A stretch of DNA of 64,000 bases from Candidatus Saccharimonadota bacterium (GTDB lineage: Bacteria; Patescibacteriota; Saccharimonadia; Saccharimonadales; Saccharimonadaceae), in assembly GCA_030445245.1 (NCBI GenBank), contig JAUCSD010000001.1:62001-126000 (forward strand), written 5' to 3'. Shown one piece after another: positions 42,974 through 51,207 of the stretch (the stretch's first letter is position 1; every line of letters starts with the position of its first letter). The notes beneath the pieces were generated by a model that saw only the letters and a program-made list of their open reading frames with translations, did not search any database and was not told the DNA's origin. The position numbers and the translations under genes are program-made.

Positions 42974-43444
42974 ATGGCAGGGAAAGATTTGCAACAAATG
43001 AGTGATGAGGTAAGCGTGGATGAGATCAATGCTCGACTTACTATGCAACTTGCTACGTCACATGATGGTTTGCCGTGGAACTGTACAGTCTACTTTGTTT
43101 TATATGAGGGTAGTTTCTATTGGCTAAGCTTTCCTGGGCGACGCCATAGCCAAGAGTTGGCGGCAAATCCCAATGCTGCCATTGCTATTGTGATACAGCC
43201 CACGCAACCGGTTGTGGGCGTGCAGGCCGAAGGCGTCGTTGCAATTGTTCAGGATATTATCGAGGCCGAAGCGGTACTGGATATATATGTTGGAAAATAC
43301 AATCAGGGCGGTCAATTCATATCGTTGCTAAGGACTGGCAACAACAAGCATAATTTATATCGCCTATCTCCTAAGCGTGTAATGGTGTTTGATGAGCGGG
43401 GAAGTCGAGCGACAATATCACCTAGGGAGCTAAGGATTACATAA
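42974..43444 (+). CDS. pyridoxamine 5'-phosphate oxidase-family flavoprotein
   Basis: A 156-residue split-barrel FMN-binding protein. The family order is seen in MQLATSHDGLPWNCTVYFVLYEGSFYWLS (about 25-53, e.g. DGLPWNCTVYFV), then RRHSQELAANPNAAIAIV and VVGVQAEGVVAIV. Such proteins reduce or oxidise small substrates with FMN or F420; the substrate is not evident. TATAAT at 42956-42961 lies 12 nt before the ATG. It stops just before a flavodoxin-like gene, so the two may be cotranscribed. Confidence 0.82.
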   Translation: MAGKDLQQMSDEVSVDEINARLTMQLATSHDGLPWNCTVYFVLYEGSFYWLSFPGRRHSQELAANPNAAIAIVIQPTQPVVGVQAEGVVAIVQDIIEAEAVLDIYVGKYNQGGQFISLLRTGNNKHNLYRLSPKRVMVFDERGSRATISPRELRIT

Positions 43445-43462
43445 ATGAGAGAGGAGAACGGT

Positions 43463-44173
43463 ATGGTAGACGTAGATTTTAGTGGGCTTAAGGCGTTATA
43501 TTTCAATGGAACACTTAAAAAATCACCAGGGATTAGCAATACGGAAGGCCTATTGGAGGCAAGCCGAGAAATAATGATAAAACATGGCGTACAAACAGAA
43601 GTCATTCGCACGATTGATCATGACATTGCTACCGGTGTGTACCCTGATATGCGCGAGCAGGGCTGGGCGACGGATGAATGGCCAGAAATATATAAAAAAG
43701 TTCAAGCTGCCGATATTCTCGTTGTTTGTGGACCGATTTGGCTCGGGGATAATAGCTCCCAGACTAAGAAACTGATCGAACGACTTTATGGTAATTCAGC
43801 TGAACTTAACGAAAACGGTCAATACGCCTATTACGGTAAAGTCGGCGGTGCTATCATTACGGGTAACGAAGATGGTTTGAAGCACTGTTCAATGAACATT
43901 CTCTATAGCCTGCAGCATATCGGCTGCGTGATTCCGCCTCAGGCTGATGCGGGGTGGATTGGCGAAGTTGGACCTGGACCGAGCTATTTAGATAAAGGAT
44001 CGGGCGGCCCGGAGAATGATTTTACCAATCGTAATGTTACATTTATGACGTATAATCTTATGCATATGGCAAAGATGATCAAAGCGGCTGGAGGTGTCCC
44101 AGCCTATGGCAATCAGCTAGGTCAATGGAAAAAGGGTGAGCATTTTGGTTTTGAAAACCCAGAATATCGATAA
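43463..44173 (+). CDS. flavodoxin-fold NAD(P)H oxidoreductase
   Basis: A protein of about 236 residues of the NADPH-dependent FMN reductase/flavodoxin superfamily. The N-terminal LKALYFNGTLKKSPGISNTEGL contains the FMN phosphate loop (e.g. FNGTLKKSPGISNT), and ADILVVCGPIWLGDNSSQTKKL is the conserved central motif. The C-terminal region is larger than in minimal members. I prefer the ATG at 43463 with AGAGGAG 6 nt upstream, though an ATG at 43445 is in frame. It sits directly after another FMN-linked gene. Confidence 0.85.
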   Translation: MVDVDFSGLKALYFNGTLKKSPGISNTEGLLEASREIMIKHGVQTEVIRTIDHDIATGVYPDMREQGWATDEWPEIYKKVQAADILVVCGPIWLGDNSSQTKKLIERLYGNSAELNENGQYAYYGKVGGAIITGNEDGLKHCSMNILYSLQHIGCVIPPQADAGWIGEVGPGPSYLDKGSGGPENDFTNRNVTFMTYNLMHMAKMIKAAGGVPAYGNQLGQWKKGEHFGFENPEYR

Positions 44174-44194
44174 ATAATAGTTTGCAAGGAGAGA

Positions 44195-44657
44195 ATGAAC
44201 TTGAGTTCACCTGACGTTATCCTAAATGGCCGAGTCGTAAATGGGCGGACGCATCAGAGAGGACGGATCATACGAATCTCTAGACCTTGCCTGGGTGGAG
44301 GTCGGAAGTGAAGTCGTTATTTCAACCGATCAAGGCTCACATACATTAATAAAAGGAAACCACTCGGAGCATGCCGGAGCGCTTGAAGGTTGGGCGCGTT
44401 TGAGGGGTGAGGCTGCGTTAGGCATAACGACACTTGTACTGCTCAATCCTAATAAGGGTGGTGGTACGTCATTTCTTACACAGCGGGTTGTATTGGAAAC
44501 GGGAATCGAAGTGGGCGCCCTTGATCCACTATCCGAACATCCTAATGTTATTAGAAGTCTCGGAATTGTAGCGAACATAGCGTATCGGTCTCCCGAAGAT
44601 AGAGCGAGTTCGTCCCTGGTGAATGATGGTATCGATTCAGATATCGTTATCGCATAA
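44195..44657 (+). pseudogene. hypothetical gene with an apparent frameshift
   Basis: An ATG at 44195 with a good AAGGAGAG ribosome site opens a frame reading MNLSSPDVILNGRVVNGR that ends within 40 codons. The long frame of 138 codons (44241-44657) begins directly after an in-frame stop, without a ribosome site. Joining the two across a one-base shift near 44240 gives a smooth protein, ...LNGRVVN-GRIREDGSYESL. This suggests a frameshift by mutation or sequencing error, or a programmed one. No family recognised; the body is acidic and mixed alpha/beta. Confidence 0.45.
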
Positions 44658-44712
44658 TAATATTCATATTTAATTAAACGAACACGATGTGACAAAAAGG
44701 AGTATGCCTCAT

Positions 44713-45279
44713 ATGAGGGAAATTGAGATAAAAGCACGCGTGGCAGACAAAGCGGCGCTGCTTGCCATATTGAAAGCGCAAAACATCAGTGTAAGTGAGC
44801 CTATTACGCATCATGATCGTGTATTTGGATTGGACGGTGAAGACGGTGGTGGAGTTAATGCAGCTCCATGGTTACGAATCCGTACCGAAATCAGTGCAGG
44901 TAAGAAAAGTGAGATTTTCACCCTAAAGAAGTCGATTACGAATCAGATGGACAGTATTGAGCATGAGACAGAAGTGACAGATGTAGCAGAACTTGAGAAA
45001 ATCATCTTACACATAGGATTTACGCCATATTCTGATCTAACTAAGACCCGCCAAAAAGCTCACCGAGGCGATATTGAGATTTGTATTGATACTATTGAGG
45101 GTTTGGGCGACTTTATCGAGGTAGAGAAGTTAACGAGTGAAGACGTTGATTACAAACACATAGCTGAGGAGCTATGGGCTGTACTCGAGAGCTTCGGCGT
45201 ATCGCGTGATGATCACGTAACTGATGGCTATGATGTACTTATGCGCAAGTACGAGGGCTCGACAGTTAGCGCTCGATAG
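44713..45279 (+). CDS. CYTH-domain triphosphatase
   Basis: A 188-residue CYTH-family protein that hydrolyses triphosphate-containing substrates (inorganic triphosphate, thiamine triphosphate) or acts as a class IV cyclase. The signature ExExK is at the start (REIEIKARV), with WLRIRTE and FTLKKS basic motifs and an acidic EIEVEK-like strand (FIEVEKL) later, forming the tunnel. I start at the ATG at 44713, 10 nt after AAAGGAG; GTG 44689 and ATG 44704 are in frame but badly spaced. Confidence 0.85.
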   Translation: MREIEIKARVADKAALLAILKAQNISVSEPITHHDRVFGLDGEDGGGVNAAPWLRIRTEISAGKKSEIFTLKKSITNQMDSIEHETEVTDVAELEKIILHIGFTPYSDLTKTRQKAHRGDIEICIDTIEGLGDFIEVEKLTSEDVDYKHIAEELWAVLESFGVSRDDHVTDGYDVLMRKYEGSTVSAR

Positions 45280-45307
45280 TATACAATTCAAAATGTTCAA
45301 CAACTAA

Positions 45308-45410
45308 ATATCAAGAGCGCGACGAGGGACTGGCCCTATGACTCGCCGGCAACCAGTGTATTTAAAACATATTTGGTGCCAAATCCAGCCTGAAACTTCA
45401 GGAAAGATGT
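45308..45410 (+). promoter_or_regulatory. SAM riboswitch (SAM-I clan) upstream of metK
   Basis: The S-box core can be read in order: ATATCAAGAG, GAGGGACTGGCCC, CCGGCAACC, TTGGTGCCAAATCC, a CCTGAA-AC-TTCAGG hairpin, and the closing GAAAGATG whose GATG pairs with the 5' TATC. This is the SAM-I consensus. The downstream platform has a T run (45417-45426) and an AACTC...CCTT stretch (45435-45446) that could mask the AAGGAG of metK, so control may be translational. Confidence 0.88.
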
Positions 45411-45480
45411 GCAGATTTCTTTTTTACCCATTGAAACTCATTCCTTCTTGTTGTCTAGGGACAGATGAAAAGGAGTTTCT

Positions 45481-46455
45481 ATGTCTGCAAAACCAAACTA
45501 TTATCGGACCGCTGAGAGTGTATCACCAAAACATCCGGATAAATTATGCGATCAAATCTCAGATGCTGTTCTGGATGCATACTTACGCGAAGATCCACTT
45601 GCGCGCGTCGCAGTTGATGTTGCTGGCGGCCATGGATATGTATTCGTGACAGGAGAAGTAACAAGTAGCGCTAAGAACGTTGATATCGAAGAAATTGTCC
45701 ATCGCCTCGCGGGTGAAGACATGATTGTATATCAGCATGTCGTGGCACAAAGTCCAGAGATTGCACAAGGTGTTGACACTGGTGGGGCTGGTGACCAGGG
45801 TATCATGATTGGCTATGCAACGAGCGAAACACCAGAGCTACTTCCACTTGAAGTTGTACTGTCACGGGGACTCAACCAGTTTCTATTTGCCACATGGCCG
45901 TTTGATGGCAAGACTCAAATTACTCTCTGTGATGATAGTATTGTTTCGGTTGTCGCCAGCTTTCAACACGCTCCAAAAGATGGTCTTCGTAAAGCTGTAA
46001 TAGAGTGGCTCAAGAACTATCAGACAGATAAAGATGTCGTACTTCATATCAATCCAAGTGGTGATTGGAACCAAGGTGGGTTCGACGCCGATGCTGGTTT
46101 GACCGGTCGTAAGTTGATTGTTGATAACTATGGTCCACGTATTTCTATTGGCGGTGGCGCGTTTAGCGGCAAAGATCCAAGCAAGGTTGATCGTAGCGCG
46201 GCCTACATGGCGCGTAAGGTGGCTGTAGACTATCTCCAGCAACGCCACGCAAAAGAAGTTTTCGTACGTTTAGCGTATGCAATTGGTGTAGCCGAGCCAC
46301 TCGAGGCGAGTGTAATCATTGACGGTGTACACGAACAGGTAGCAGGTTACGACCTGACACCCCTAGGCATTATAACTAGTTTGGATCTTCGTCGGCCTAT
46401 ATATGAAGAAACGGCACGTTATGGCCACTTTGGTCATGGTTTTTCTTGGCAATAG
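45481..46455 (+). CDS. metK: S-adenosylmethionine synthetase
   Basis: Makes S-adenosylmethionine from methionine and ATP. The N-terminal ESVSPKHPDKLCDQISDAVLD (about 13-33) carries the catalytic HPDK; the signatures GGAGDQGIMIGYA (about 101-113) and GGGAFSGKDPSKVDRSAAY (about 221-239, phosphate loop) are intact. At 324 residues it is about 60 shorter than the E. coli enzyme, with most of the loss in the central part. AAAGGAG precedes the ATG. It is monocistronic and headed by a SAM riboswitch, so its product closes a feedback loop. Confidence 0.96.
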   Translation: MSAKPNYYRTAESVSPKHPDKLCDQISDAVLDAYLREDPLARVAVDVAGGHGYVFVTGEVTSSAKNVDIEEIVHRLAGEDMIVYQHVVAQSPEIAQGVDTGGAGDQGIMIGYATSETPELLPLEVVLSRGLNQFLFATWPFDGKTQITLCDDSIVSVVASFQHAPKDGLRKAVIEWLKNYQTDKDVVLHINPSGDWNQGGFDADAGLTGRKLIVDNYGPRISIGGGAFSGKDPSKVDRSAAYMARKVAVDYLQQRHAKEVFVRLAYAIGVAEPLEASVIIDGVHEQVAGYDLTPLGIITSLDLRRPIYEETARYGHFGHGFSWQ

Positions 46456-46526
46456 CGCTAGCTTTTCAGACTTGTTTTGCGCTACAATAAAGGACAAGTT
46501 TATAAGCAAAAAAACGAAAGCGAATT

Positions 46527-47510
46527 ATGGAAGCACCACAAACACCCGAACCGACTGATATTTTCCTATGGGCCAACAATATTGATGGAGTTAAGAAAGA
46601 ACTCGACGTTGAATTCTTTTTATTCAATAAGAACTACACGCCATACAGTACTCACTTTGCAACTGATCTGAATGCACAGATTAAGCCATTGTTTTTGTAT
46701 GATCTCGTTAATTTTGTAAATATGGGTGCAGGCACAGGGCTTACGGTGCGTGATTTCGAATTATCTGATGGGGAAGAGAATACATTACTTCGAACTGATC
46801 TAGCTAAGGTCGGACGAGCTGAAACTCTTATCCACTTGATTGAAAAGGAGCGTCACGACATCGTTGAATTCTCCGAAGAGGAGCACGAGTTCAAGCGTGT
46901 TAAAGGAATTGTCGCTAAGTTTACACAGAAGGATGCTCCCGAGAAGACTTTCTACGTAGTAAAGGCAATCTCTCAAGGACAGGTGCTTAGTGGTGCGACG
47001 TCATGGGAGTTTCGCGAAGGCAAGTTCGGTGCTTTTCAGGCCGATGTCGGCCTGAAAATGCCGAGTGACAGCCAGGTGCTTATCGTTGGTAAGGATATCT
47101 TTGTCTTTAATCAAGGTAAATTTGAAAAATTATTTAATTACGATTATAAAAAGCAGGCCTTGGCTGATCAAAAGGTAGAAGAAATTAGTAAGCTATATAA
47201 ATTGAGCTTTCCTGATGGACTTGATTTACAGAGCTTAGTTCGTGAACGCAAGAAGATTGTTACTAAACTGCAAAAAATGGAAATTGGCGGAGTTACCCAG
47301 GAGCAGGCTCTAGAATATGCCGATGACATGAAACTCGAACTAATGGTAGATGACGCGGGCGCAATCATCATTATGGATGGTAATGACCTCGACATGTTCG
47401 TTAATCTTATCAACGAAGACTACATCGTAAGTGAGATTACTGGTAAACGCTATGAAATCAAGAGCAAGAAATTACTTGACGATCCAGAAGGCGAACCACC
47501 TCGCGGCTAG
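46527..47510 (+). CDS. DUF4868 / KwaB-like protein, orphan
   Basis: A 327-residue protein that I match by sequence style to DUF4868, the family of KwaB from the Kiwa anti-phage system. The central FNQGKFEKLFNYDYKKQALAD (e.g. GKFEKLFNYDYK, near 210-222) and the C-terminal YIVSEITGKRYEIKSKKLL (about 296-314) fit that family. KwaB normally works with the membrane protein KwaA, which is not adjacent here. A TACAAT -10 region is at about 46482, giving a leader. Function as lone KwaB is uncertain: defence, or a non-defence relative. Confidence 0.6.
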   Translation: MEAPQTPEPTDIFLWANNIDGVKKELDVEFFLFNKNYTPYSTHFATDLNAQIKPLFLYDLVNFVNMGAGTGLTVRDFELSDGEENTLLRTDLAKVGRAETLIHLIEKERHDIVEFSEEEHEFKRVKGIVAKFTQKDAPEKTFYVVKAISQGQVLSGATSWEFREGKFGAFQADVGLKMPSDSQVLIVGKDIFVFNQGKFEKLFNYDYKKQALADQKVEEISKLYKLSFPDGLDLQSLVRERKKIVTKLQKMEIGGVTQEQALEYADDMKLELMVDDAGAIIIMDGNDLDMFVNLINEDYIVSEITGKRYEIKSKKLLDDPEGEPPRG

Positions 47511-47521
47511 CGATGTGAAGA

Positions 47522-48037
47522 CTAACGTTGTAGCGCGATTCGGCAGAGCACACGTCCTGCACCGTCATCCCAAACGTAGAATGTCGAGTTTGGGCAGTCT
47601 GATGAGCTACCGTCAATGACCATAGTTAGATGGATAACTGTACTGTAGTATTCGACATATGGTCCCACAGATCCATTTACTGGAACTCGAGGTGATCCTT
47701 TTGGTGGATCGTATGTACTCAGTGCGCTCATGAGAGTCGTTGATGCTGATTCGGTATAAAAATTCACAGGCTGAGTATAATCACGACATTTTGCACTCGG
47801 GAATCCCGTTCCCAGACAGTAGCCACCATCGGCCATAGCGGGGTATTGTCCGTTGTTAGCAGCCTTATACTGTATGAATGACTTTTGCCAGGCTCTTAGC
47901 TCCTCAAGCCGAGATGCATTTTGAGCGTGATTACGTGAATTGGTGAATGCAATAATAACGATTGAGGCTAATACACCAATAATTACAATTACAATGATTA
48001 ATTCGACAACTGTAAAACCGCTTGTGGTTTTTCTCAT
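47522..48037 (-). CDS. type IV pilin-like protein
   Basis: A 171-residue prepilin. The class III signal MRKTTSGFTVVELIIVIVII shows the Gly-Phe cleavage site (G7/F8), the conserved Glu5 of the mature protein, and a long hydrophobic helix. The globular domain contains two cysteine pairs (GYCLG...KCRD and DCPN...VLCR) that may form disulfides. TATACT lies 6 nt before the ATG. Assembly genes (pilB, pilC, pilD) are not nearby, so it is probably an accessory or minor pilin of a machine encoded elsewhere. Type IV pili are common in Saccharibacteria. Confidence 0.9.
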   Translation of the reverse strand: MRKTTSGFTVVELIIVIVIIGVLASIVIIAFTNSRNHAQNASRLEELRAWQKSFIQYKAANNGQYPAMADGGYCLGTGFPSAKCRDYTQPVNFYTESASTTLMSALSTYDPPKGSPRVPVNGSVGPYVEYYSTVIHLTMVIDGSSSDCPNSTFYVWDDGAGRVLCRIALQR

Positions 48038-48084
48038 AAAGGTAGTATATCACTTGTTGGGGTGAGTGTTATATACTAGAACTA

Positions 48085-49602
48085 ATGAATCAGGGATTGG
48101 CACTCGAAATAATGCTTTCAGGAGAAAGTGTACTCCTTACTGGTCCGGCAGGGGCGGGTAAGACTTTTGTATTGAATCAATTCGTACGTCTCGCTAAGGC
48201 AAGTGGCAAGCACGTGTCGGTAACAGCAACGACTGGGCTGGCTGCTACTCACCTAGGAGGCACGACAATCCATAGTTGGGCAGGTATTGGCGTCGCAGAT
48301 AGTCTACCCGGTGGTTTTGCCGAGCATGTGGCCAAAGGCCGACGTGAGATTATTGAACACACAGATGTCCTTATTATTGATGAGATTTCTATGTTGCATG
48401 ATTTTCGCTTGGACATGATCGACGAAGCGTGTCGCCTAGTGCGTCGTAAGGATGTGCCATTCGGTGGTATCCAACTTATTATGAGTGGTGACTTCTTCCA
48501 ACTGCCACCGATCAACCGTGGCGACTCTCGGGCGGGTGGTTTTGTCGTGCACAGTGAGGCTTGGCGTGAGCTGGATCCTACAATCTGCTACCTTCAAGAA
48601 CAACATCGACAAGATGATGAGGAACTTCTGGATATATTGAATGCACTTCGCGCTGGTGATATTCGTCGCCATCATGCTGAGAAATTATTAGCACGCGTTG
48701 ACGAACAGCCACCGGCTGACACAATTCTCACCGAGCTTCATACCGTGAATGTTGATGTTGATCGGTTGAATGCAGCGAAACTTAAAGAGCTGCCAGGTGA
48801 CGAACTTTTTTATACAGAGACCACGACAGGAAGTGCGAACTATGTTGAGAATTTACAACGCTCAGTCTTAGCTCCTGCCACACTTCAGCTTAAAAAAGGG
48901 GCATTGGTGATGGCGGTTAAGAATGCTACAGATCGAAAATACGCCAACGGTAGTATCGGTACGGTAGTTGATTTTGAGCCAGGGACTGAATATCCTGTAG
49001 TCGAGTACCGTAGCGGAACAACCGTTACGATGACGCCCGATACCTGGGAGTTGCGTGATGGTGACAAGAAGCGGGCTAGTATCACTCAAATCCCGTTGCG
49101 GCTTGCTTGGGCGATCACTGTACACAAAAGTCAGGGTATGACGCTTGACGCAGCCCGGATTGATCTTCGGAAAGCCTTTGTTGAGGGTATGGGATACGTT
49201 GCGCTTAGCCGAGTAAAAAACTTGCGCAACCTTTATTTATCTGGCATAAATCGAATGGCTCTAGCTATTAGCGAGGACGCCCAAAATATTGATGGTATGC
49301 TACGATCTCGAGCAGCTCATGATAGTGAAAAATTTGCCCATCTTATTGAAAACGCAAAAAATCGTGTGATGGAACCTGTTAAGAAGGATAAGACCGCCAC
49401 AGGTTGGGCTGAGAAAATTGCTAAGATGCGCGAAACTTATCCAAACGCTTATAAGCCATGGCTGCCTCAGGACGACGAATTGTTAAAGCAAGAGTTTCAG
49501 AATGGTGCTTCTGTCAGTGATTTGAGTAGTAAACTCGGCCGACACGAGGGAAGCGTGACAATGCGTTTGCAGAAACATTTCGGTGAAGATGTTGTGTCGT
49601 AG
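48085..49602 (+). CDS. PIF1-like superfamily 1 DNA helicase
   Basis: A 505-residue SF1B helicase. Walker A LTGPAGAGKTFVLN (about 18-31), motif Ia TATTGLAATHLGGTTIHSWAGIG (about 50-72), Walker B VLIIDEISMLHDFR (about 95-108) and the late motif LAWAITVHKSQGMTLD and YVALSRVKNLRNLYL are all present. The last 50 residues form an added helical, HTH-like segment (NGASVSDLSSKLGRHEGSV), which may bind DNA. TATACT lies 7 nt before the ATG. PIF1-like helicases unwind forks, R-loops or G-quadruplexes. Confidence 0.92.
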   Translation: MNQGLALEIMLSGESVLLTGPAGAGKTFVLNQFVRLAKASGKHVSVTATTGLAATHLGGTTIHSWAGIGVADSLPGGFAEHVAKGRREIIEHTDVLIIDEISMLHDFRLDMIDEACRLVRRKDVPFGGIQLIMSGDFFQLPPINRGDSRAGGFVVHSEAWRELDPTICYLQEQHRQDDEELLDILNALRAGDIRRHHAEKLLARVDEQPPADTILTELHTVNVDVDRLNAAKLKELPGDELFYTETTTGSANYVENLQRSVLAPATLQLKKGALVMAVKNATDRKYANGSIGTVVDFEPGTEYPVVEYRSGTTVTMTPDTWELRDGDKKRASITQIPLRLAWAITVHKSQGMTLDAARIDLRKAFVEGMGYVALSRVKNLRNLYLSGINRMALAISEDAQNIDGMLRSRAAHDSEKFAHLIENAKNRVMEPVKKDKTATGWAEKIAKMRETYPNAYKPWLPQDDELLKQEFQNGASVSDLSSKLGRHEGSVTMRLQKHFGEDVVS

Positions 49603-49652
49603 ATGTGTAATTCTTTGTAAAGACAATATATTGGTGACATAGTATAGTCACG

Positions 49653-50306
49653 ATGAGCTTTGAACGTCCATATGTTACTACCTATTATGACAGTGAGGCG
49701 AACGTACAATTTAGGGATGCCCTTATTGACGCCGTGATTGTTCCAGCTGTATTTGCAGCGTCATATAAGGATATTGCCGCAGGGTTGCTGACGGGCGATG
49801 TAATGGCTGAATGTGAAACCACTGATACAGGTGGTGAAGATTATCGTTATCGCACAAGTTATGATTTCTTTGCTGAGCAGGATGATGGAATGATTGTCAT
49901 TACATCTACTGAATATGAAAGATTGCGCGATTTGGATGATCCAGCAGTCTTACTACTGCATGACGAAGTTCAAACATCACTCATAACAGATGAGGTCAAA
50001 GAACGCTATCGAGATAATCTTGAGGCTTTACGTACCAAGGCGATTATCGAGACATTTACGCGTCGTTCATTTTATATACGTAAGATTAATGATTCGAATC
50101 AGGTACGTGTTAGAACTGATTTGGGGTATAGTATTGATCAACTCGACGTAGACTATTTTACTGATGACATGCCGCTCCCTGAGCTTGATCGTGAACGAGA
50201 AACGGTTTTTGAAGTTGCAGAAATTGTCGAAATTGTTCAAGCATTACTTTCGCTCGAGTTGATTACTGAATCACATGCTAAGGAATTTATCGATCGAGAA
50301 TTCTAA
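49653..50306 (+). CDS. hypothetical acidic protein, 217 residues
   Basis: An acidic soluble protein (many Asp and Glu; VRTDLGYSIDQLDVDYFTDD near 150-170) with no signal peptide, membrane segment or motif I recognise. A TATAGT box at 49643-49648 lies 4 nt before the ATG, so it fits the leaderless pattern of its neighbours. It lies between a helicase and a converging LssY-like gene and shows normal local codon use. Function unknown. Confidence 0.7.
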   Translation: MSFERPYVTTYYDSEANVQFRDALIDAVIVPAVFAASYKDIAAGLLTGDVMAECETTDTGGEDYRYRTSYDFFAEQDDGMIVITSTEYERLRDLDDPAVLLLHDEVQTSLITDEVKERYRDNLEALRTKAIIETFTRRSFYIRKINDSNQVRVRTDLGYSIDQLDVDYFTDDMPLPELDRERETVFEVAEIVEIVQALLSLELITESHAKEFIDREF

Positions 50307-50307
50307 T

Positions 50308-51162
50308 TTACTTTAGACGCACTATTTTGATGCCACCGTCAGACACATAATAAGTTCTGAGTTGTTGACCGCGGAAACGGAGTTGCTCCCCAGAGTCACT
50401 GTCATAAATTTCAGAGACAGCCTCGACATCTTTTAGCGACTGAATAATAAAATCACGCTCCTTACCGTCTTCATGGCTTACGCCGTGAGTGATCTGGCCG
50501 GTTGGCCACCTGACTCCATGTGGATGAATATCCTCAGTGGCAGCGCCAATCCACATCTCTTTGCTTCCGACGAACAGATGTTCTAGCTTCTGAATCCAAA
50601 ACCTATAAGCAAGCATATGTTTGTGATGGACAGGGACGAGTGGTTCTTCGAGACGCCAGAATCGTACATGGTGTCGTGTTCGCGCGCTAGCCCGTCCATT
50701 TGTGGGGATTTCAAACCCGATATCATGTGGGCGATTAAACAGATATAAATTGCTTATTGGCGCGGCAGGGTAGCGGGTATTAAAGATAATAGAAACGGCT
50801 TCATGAAAGACGTTTCTGATGGTTGGCTGGTCGGCTACGTACCAGCCTGCTCGTTTCATCTTTTTGATTAGATGTTGTCGGTCTGTAACGATGAGGGCTA
50901 TATTAACGGGATCAGATGGCCAGCCGTCACCAGCAGTAACGTAAAGAGGGACATGATCAGGTTTTATTACGATTCGGAATAATCGGATTAGCAAGGGAAT
51001 AATGCCGTAAGCGAAGAGACAATAAAAGATGAAGACGACTAAAGCGGCAGGTAGGCGACTATCAGCATACCCGTATACTTTTGCAACGAAGAACCATGCC
51101 AACACCACTCCGAGCGCGAATATAAGTACACGCCAAAAGAGTCGAAATATTAAACTAAACAT
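50308..51162 (-). CDS. LssY C-terminal domain membrane protein
   Basis: A 284-residue protein with two N-terminal membrane segments (about 5-28 and 38-65) and a cytoplasmic or external domain resembling LssY_C. Characteristic stretches are RAGWYVADQPTIRN (about 110-123), IGAATEDIHPHGVRW (about 211-225) and ITHGVSHEDGKERDFIIQSL. The LssY family is linked to secretion or lipid phosphatase proteins, with unclear biochemical role. TATAAT lies 9 nt before the ATG. It converges on the 49653 gene with one base between stops. Confidence 0.75.
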   Translation of the reverse strand: MFSLIFRLFWRVLIFALGVVLAWFFVAKVYGYADSRLPAALVVFIFYCLFAYGIIPLLIRLFRIVIKPDHVPLYVTAGDGWPSDPVNIALIVTDRQHLIKKMKRAGWYVADQPTIRNVFHEAVSIIFNTRYPAAPISNLYLFNRPHDIGFEIPTNGRASARTRHHVRFWRLEEPLVPVHHKHMLAYRFWIQKLEHLFVGSKEMWIGAATEDIHPHGVRWPTGQITHGVSHEDGKERDFIIQSLKDVEAVSEIYDSDSGEQLRFRGQQLRTYYVSDGGIKIVRLK

Positions 51163-51207
51163 TGTTGTTCTATTATAGCTTACGTCGATCTATCGTATAA
51201 TAGGATT

